This document shows positions 58,130-64,000 of a stretch of DNA of 64,000 nt, one piece after another (positions within the stretch are counted from its first letter, which is position 1; each line of letters begins with the position of its first letter). The position numbers and the translations under genes were made by a program. Origin of the DNA: Bradyrhizobium sp. 190 (GTDB lineage: Bacteria > Pseudomonadota > Alphaproteobacteria > Rhizobiales > Xanthobacteraceae); assembly GCF_023073415.1 (NCBI RefSeq), contig NZ_JADPJL010000012.1, positions 248,001 to 312,000 of the forward strand, read 5' to 3'. The notes below the pieces were generated by a model, which saw nothing but the letters and a program-made list of their open reading frames with translations, was not told where the DNA came from and ran no database searches.

Positions 58130-58624
58130 TTATCGCGCCGGCCTTCGTTGCCGAACCGGCTCAATTTCGCATGTGCTGGACGCCTGCAGCAGGACGAGGC
58201 GCTCGCGTGCGGCTTGCTCGGCATCCTGGTAGCACTGTCGTTCGTACTCGACCTTCAAGCGGGCCCATTCGTCCGGATCGACGGTCTTGAGGTCGGATCG
58301 TTTGAACTCGCAATCGGGGGCGGGCTGCGGTGACAGCAGCGCCAGCGACGGCCGCCGGACTTTTGGTTCGGCATGTCGATATGGTTCGGAGTATCGACGG
58401 GTGCGTACGGGAGCACGGACGGCAGGCGCTTTGCCTTCGTGCAGGGCCGGACTGACTTCACGTTGTGCCGGATTGCGCGCGCAGCCGGCAAATGTCATCG
58501 CACAAAAAATGACGCAGACGGCCACAAGTTTTGGAGCGAACGATTTCAGGCCGGCGGTATGCGGCTGCTCGCCTGCTTCTTCGCAAGAATCCCGAAAACC
58601 TAGCCCTGCGCCAGCGGTCGCCAT
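58130..58624 (-). CDS. Putative lipoprotein of unknown function
   Basis: 164 residues from ATG 58624. A lipobox-like motif TFAGC (Cys near residue 48) follows a hydrophobic stretch LVAVCVIFCAMTFAGCARN. The leader before it is long for a lipoprotein, so a downstream GTG start (about codon 34) is possible and gives a shorter signal. The mature tail has EFKRSDLKTVDPDEWARLKVEYERQCYQDAEQAARERLVLLQASSTCEIEPV, helical with two cysteines. No family is recognised. The C-terminal part and lipobox support a real gene. Confidence 0.6.
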   Translation of the reverse strand: MATAGAGLGFRDSCEEAGEQPHTAGLKSFAPKLVAVCVIFCAMTFAGCARNPAQREVSPALHEGKAPAVRAPVRTRRYSEPYRHAEPKVRRPSLALLSPQPAPDCEFKRSDLKTVDPDEWARLKVEYERQCYQDAEQAARERLVLLQASSTCEIEPVRQRRPAR

Positions 58625-59074
58625 GCCAATGATTTCCGATTAAACGCGCTTTGCTGAAAAATTGATCACATGAAAATTTCGCGGAGCGCGGCAACCATGA
58701 ACGGAAAATTTGAATCGAATTCTAACGATTACGATGAATCAAATCTAAATCGGCTTCATTCGGTTCATGGTGCGTAAGTTGTGGCGGCGACTCTATGGCG
58801 TCGTAACGAATTTCGAATGGATGCAAGCGTTGAGAGAAGACCCGCATATCGCGGAGCTCATGCGGGCTACAATTTCGAACTATGCTCTGCGGGCTGCATC
58901 CTGCTTCGTTTCTGCAGAGCGACCGGGCCAAAAAGCCGCTGCGCGTAAACGGCGATTTGCTTAGCCATTTCAACGTGATTTGGGTCGTCCAGTCTCGATT
59001 GCAAAAATATTCCGCTTAACGTGTCGGGCAAATCAGTTCTATCAACTCGCCCGTCTCGTCCCGGCAAGAGGGGC
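58625..59074. other. AT-richer intergenic stretch with two weak frames
   Basis: Contains a 26-residue frame at 58697-58777 (MNGKFESNSNDYDESNLNRL) and an overlapping 65-residue frame at 58767-58964 (MVRKLWRRLYGVVTNFEW), both with weak or absent ribosome binding sites. I call neither firmly. No hairpin of note. Confidence 0.35.
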
Positions 59075-59530
59075 GTATCGCGATCGTCACGAACGCGGGA
59101 TGGGATGCGGTGGACGCGAGAGCGCCGGCGCGCAGACGGAGTCGCAGGGCAGGTTTATCTTGTGAGCGATATCCGGCGCGCAGGACGTACGGCGCTGACG
59201 CGTACGGCAAAACCGTGTGGTCCCGACACCCGTGGCTGGTGCCAAGCTGCCGGTGGCGAATTTGATCCAACCGGATCGATTGAGCCATCAAGCCGGCAGC
59301 GATGGAGGCAAGACGAATTCGTCTCCAGGGAGAGCGCGGCATAAGCCGTCAACCCATTGCGCAGGGAATGCCGGAGTGCTCCGGCTGTACCTGTATGCTC
59401 GTGTGCGCACTTCCTCGTGCACATTGCACACGAGACCGCGGGTGCAGCAAGCACCCGGCATTCCCTGCTCCCTCTCGTTTGAGGGACAACGTCTAGGCAC
59501 ACCTCGGGCGTAATGCGCCGCGAGAACGCA
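59075..59530. repeat. Long composite dispersed repeat, family E
   Basis: The stretch from ACGAACGCGGGATGGGATGC to about GCGCCGCGAGAACGC matches my memory of a long repeat in many Bradyrhizobium genomes. Its core has inverted arms GCAGGGAATGCCGG (59361-59374) and CCGGCATTCCCTGC (59455-59468), with inner arms CTCGTGTGC (59398-59406) and GCACACGAG (59426-59434), a cruciform-type structure. No gene product is implied. Confidence 0.7.
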
Positions 59531-59543
59531 ATGTCATATCTGA

Positions 59544-59624
59544 GTAGGATGGGTAGAGCGAAGCGAAACCCATCGCCCGTGCATAGCGGCGTTGATGGGT
59601 ATCGCTTCGCTCCACCCATCCTAC
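59544..59624. repeat. Palindromic intergenic repeat, family B copy 2
   Basis: The outer arms GTAGGATGGGTAGAGCG and CGCTCCACCCATCCTAC match the unit at 44164. It follows the family E repeat by 14 bases. Confidence 0.9.
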
Positions 59625-59691
59625 GAACTGCGTCGCGAGAATGCGGAGATGCGTGTTTGAGCGTTTGGATACCAGCGAAGCAATCGGTCCC

Positions 59692-59785
59692 GTAGGGTGG
59701 GCAAAGCGTAGCGTGCCCACCAGAAATCCAACGGCGTCGGTATTGAGAATGGTGGGCACGGCCAAGAGGCCTTTGGCCACCCTAC
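59692..59785. repeat. Palindromic intergenic repeat, family A copy 5
   Basis: The left arm GTAGGGTGGGCAAAGCG is intact and the right arm reads AGGCCTTTGGCCACCCTAC, with several changes from the usual GCTTTGCCCACCCTAC. It overlaps the stop codon of the MOSC gene, so the gene's TAG is supplied by the repeat's terminal CTA. Confidence 0.85.
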
Positions 59786-60576
59786 CGCTCAAGCAGCTCC
59801 GGCTGCTCCGCCGCGATCGTATCGCCGGCGCTGATCGTGCCGCCGGTGATCACCTCGGCATAGATCCCGCAATCGGCGTGGCCGAGCCGGCGCTGCAGCG
59901 CCGTCGGAATCGCGAGATCGCGCTGGGCCGTATCCGGATCGACATTGATGGCGGCGCAGCGGACGATGCGTTTCACCACCTTCAGCCTGACGTCGTCGAC
60001 CGCCAGCGTGTGGTCGAGCAAATCGAATTCGTGCCAGGCCGGCCAGCCCTCGACATAGAGGTTGGCGCGGAAGCGCAGCGGATGGACCGGTGCGCCCACC
60101 AAGTTTTCGATGGCGCGGACGCTGGCGAGATTGATGATGGAGACGACCTTGCGGGCGACGTCCGAAAAGCTGTGGCCCGGGCTTTCGAGCACTTTCGGCG
60201 GCCCCTTGATCAGGTCGGGAAAAGCCGAGGCGAAGAAGTTTTCGATCGCCGCCCGGCCCTCAGGCGTTGCGAGATTGCCCTGGGCCACGATCCGGCCGTT
60301 GTGGTTAATCGAGAGGACGTTGCTCGCATCATCGAACCGGGTGCGCAGGCCGGCCAGCCATTCGTCGCGCATTAGCATCAGGAAGTGCAATTTCGGCAGC
60401 CATTTCGGCTCAGCCGGGTCAAAACCGGAGGGACCGTTTTCGATGGCGTAGCGGCGGTCGGCCAAAAGGGGCTGGCCGGGGCTCAGTTCGGTGCGCCTGA
60501 GCTGCTCAGGGGTCAGGCCTTTGACGGGGTAGCGGTAGATCCCGGCGATGCGGGCGGGAAGGGCGGTGGTAGGCAT
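59782..60576 (-). CDS. MOSC domain-containing protein
   Basis: 264 residues. The N-terminal MOSC_N beta-barrel domain (IAGIYRYPVKGLTPEQLRRTELSPGQPLLADRRYAIEN) is followed by the MOSC domain (RCAAINVDPDTAQRDLAIPTALQRRLGHADCGIYAEVITGGTISAGD). The family binds molybdenum cofactor or sulfur carrier molecules; members include the mitochondrial mARC reductases and YiiM. Catalytic cysteine is the likely one in CGIYAEV. The gene is divergent from clpB. Its stop codon lies in a repeat. Confidence 0.92.
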   Translation of the reverse strand: MPTTALPARIAGIYRYPVKGLTPEQLRRTELSPGQPLLADRRYAIENGPSGFDPAEPKWLPKLHFLMLMRDEWLAGLRTRFDDASNVLSINHNGRIVAQGNLATPEGRAAIENFFASAFPDLIKGPPKVLESPGHSFSDVARKVVSIINLASVRAIENLVGAPVHPLRFRANLYVEGWPAWHEFDLLDHTLAVDDVRLKVVKRIVRCAAINVDPDTAQRDLAIPTALQRRLGHADCGIYAEVITGGTISAGDTIAAEQPELLER

Positions 60577-60797
60577 GCCGCTTCTTAAGGGATTCCCACA
60601 GCCGACGCCACCGCTCCCGAATTTGTGACCGGGCCTCTTCCGTTTTGCGCCGCGATGCCCACATTTGCGTCAAGCCTGAAAACAGGGCGACGACCCGCGG
60701 CCGATTGAGAAATGTCAGTGCGGTTCGCGGATACCCAATGAAGATGCCGTAATCATGCCTCAGGGGTGGGGACGGCAGGCCGAGGGAAATAAAATCG

Positions 60798-63437
<2,640 letters not shown>

Positions 63438-63449
63438 GCCAGGCATGAA

Positions 63450-63479
63450 AGCGATTGGATGCATCCCGCGAGATGCGGG
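63450..63479. terminator. Hairpin between convergent clpB and small gene
   Basis: The arms TTGGATGCATCCCGC and GCGGGTGCATCCAA are inverted, with one bulge and a 5-base loop. No T-run follows, so factor-dependent termination or RNA stabilisation is more likely than intrinsic termination. Confidence 0.4.
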
Positions 63480-63503
63480 TGCATCCAACGCCGGATTGTT
63501 CGG

Positions 63504-63764
63504 TCAGGTTTGCTCGGGGGCCGGGATGCCGCCCCTTTCGTCTTCATCCTCGCTCGGATCAAGCTCCGAGAGGATGTCGACGAGTTCGCGAACGCGGCCC
63601 GTTGCCAGCGGTTTGCCGGCATTCAGCATCGGCTCGTCATTGGCCAACCAGGCCTGGGCTTCCGCGAGTTCGTCCACGGTCGCGCCGGTTCCAATGATCT
63701 GGGCGATGGTCACGTCGTCGGCTCCGCCGACGGCCTTGGCAACGTCCTCACGCGTAAGCTGCAT
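63504..63764 (-). CDS. Small acidic protein of unknown function
   Basis: 86 residues from ATG 63764, with GGAGG five bases upstream that decides against the earlier GTG/ATG pair. Helical with MQLTREDVAKAVGGADDVTIAQIIGTGATVDELAEAQAWLANDEPM and an acidic tail (LSELDPSEDEDERGG). It resembles small stress-related alphaproteobacterial proteins but I recognise no family. Convergent with clpB. Function unknown. Confidence 0.7.
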   Translation of the reverse strand: MQLTREDVAKAVGGADDVTIAQIIGTGATVDELAEAQAWLANDEPMLNAGKPLATGRVRELVDILSELDPSEDEDERGGIPAPEQT

Positions 63765-63879
63765 GATGACCTCCATCACTCGGCCATACGCCGCCCGCCG
63801 CGCCGGGCAGAGGCGGTTTTGTCCTGCACCATCAACCGGAGCCCGCGGCCGGAGTTCCGGCAGTCGCAGGTCGCGGCGA

Positions 63880-64000
63880 CTACTTTTTCGTGACCTTGTA
63901 GATCGCGTTCTCGATATCCGACGAGAAGTAGATCACCCCCGTCGCGCCGACGCCGACGCCGGTCGGGATGTTGCTCGGCAGTCCGCCGGGTGCGGCGGGC
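63880..64000 (-). CDS. C-terminus of a beta-propeller-like protein, cut by window edge
   Basis: The last 39 residues read PAAPGGLPSNIPTGVGVGA, then TGVIYFSSDIENAIYKVTKK and a stop at 63880. The GVIYFSSDIENAIYKV strand pattern is that of a propeller blade, as in PQQ-dependent or NHL/SMP-30 families. Too little is visible to name the protein. Confidence 0.5.
   Translation of the reverse strand, partial: PAAPGGLPSNIPTGVGVGATGVIYFSSDIENAIYKVTKK

Noticed and set aside
60577..60797. Minus-strand stretch upstream of MOSC that reads like a basic helical peptide (SQIRERWRRLWESLKKR)
   Set aside because: It has no clear start codon, and its end overlaps the start of the MOSC gene in another frame. It may be chance; conservation would be needed.

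Overview
The window looks like a chromosomal segment of a Bradyrhizobium-type alphaproteobacterium (Bradyrhizobium or a close Nitrobacteraceae relative). The coding DNA is GC-rich. The order tlpA / argH-lptM-lysA, a DUF4175 protein near cpdR, ftsE-ftsX-ydcF, a chorismate mutase-hisC-tyrA operon divergent from a SAM-II-controlled metX-metW, and etfB-etfA-hbd all fit that group. So do several families of dispersed palindromic repeats in the gaps. I see no tRNA or rRNA gene, CRISPR array, transposase or prophage.

Layout. 1-8.8 kb: a protease-like protein that has lost its catalytic triad (cut by the window edge), an acyl-CoA ligase, an HNH nuclease, a LysE exporter, a LysR regulator facing an NTF2-like protein, an NHL beta-propeller and two secreted proteins. 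8.8-16.8 kb: a minus-strand catabolic cluster (flavin monooxygenase, DUF2855 dehydrogenase-like protein, acyl-CoA ligase, solute-binding protein, nitronate monooxygenase) facing a LysR gene that has a perfect 14-bp palindrome in front of it. 16.8-28.8 kb: mostly core genes (DNA glycosylase, GluQRS, a soluble hybrid histidine kinase, YihY, a HIG1-like membrane protein, cobalamin adenosyltransferase, etfBA, hbd, tlpA, argH, lptM, lysA). 28.8-32.6 kb: an accessory stretch with tiny membrane proteins, orphan secreted proteins and a 3-hydroxyisobutyrate dehydrogenase-type gene broken by an amber codon. 32.7-39.4 kb: envelope and cell-cycle genes. 39.5-42 kb: a lower-GC patch with an AraC regulator and an orphan solute-binding protein. 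42.2-49.5 kb: gamma-glutamylcyclotransferase, DUF2125, the tyrosine branch operon, then metX-metW behind a promoter, SAM-II aptamer and terminator. 49.5-60.6 kb: accessory genes (hydrolase, CHAP-like secreted protein, decayed PAP2_C gene, old yellow enzyme facing an aldolase, GNAT, orphan ClpX-type zinc-finger protein, J-domain/TPR membrane protein), much repeat DNA and a MOSC protein. 60.8-64 kb: clpB, a small acidic protein and the end of a further gene.

How the genes work together. The minus-strand cluster at 8.8-15.7 kb reads as uptake, CoA activation and oxidation of a carboxylic substrate that cannot be named from sequence. EtfAB with 3-hydroxyacyl-CoA dehydrogenase and two acyl-CoA ligases fit beta-oxidation-type metabolism. 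Chorismate mutase, HisC and TyrA cover chorismate to tyrosine. MetX and MetW make O-acylhomoserine under SAM feedback at the RNA level. ClpB, CpdR, a free-standing ClpX zinc finger and a membrane J-protein give the window a proteostasis theme, but they are not one operon. No wholly new system stands out. The best leads are the pseudoprotease, the zinc-finger/J-protein neighbourhood, the stacked riboswitch-terminator leader, the two amber-interrupted genes and the regulated-looking microproteins near 29 kb.
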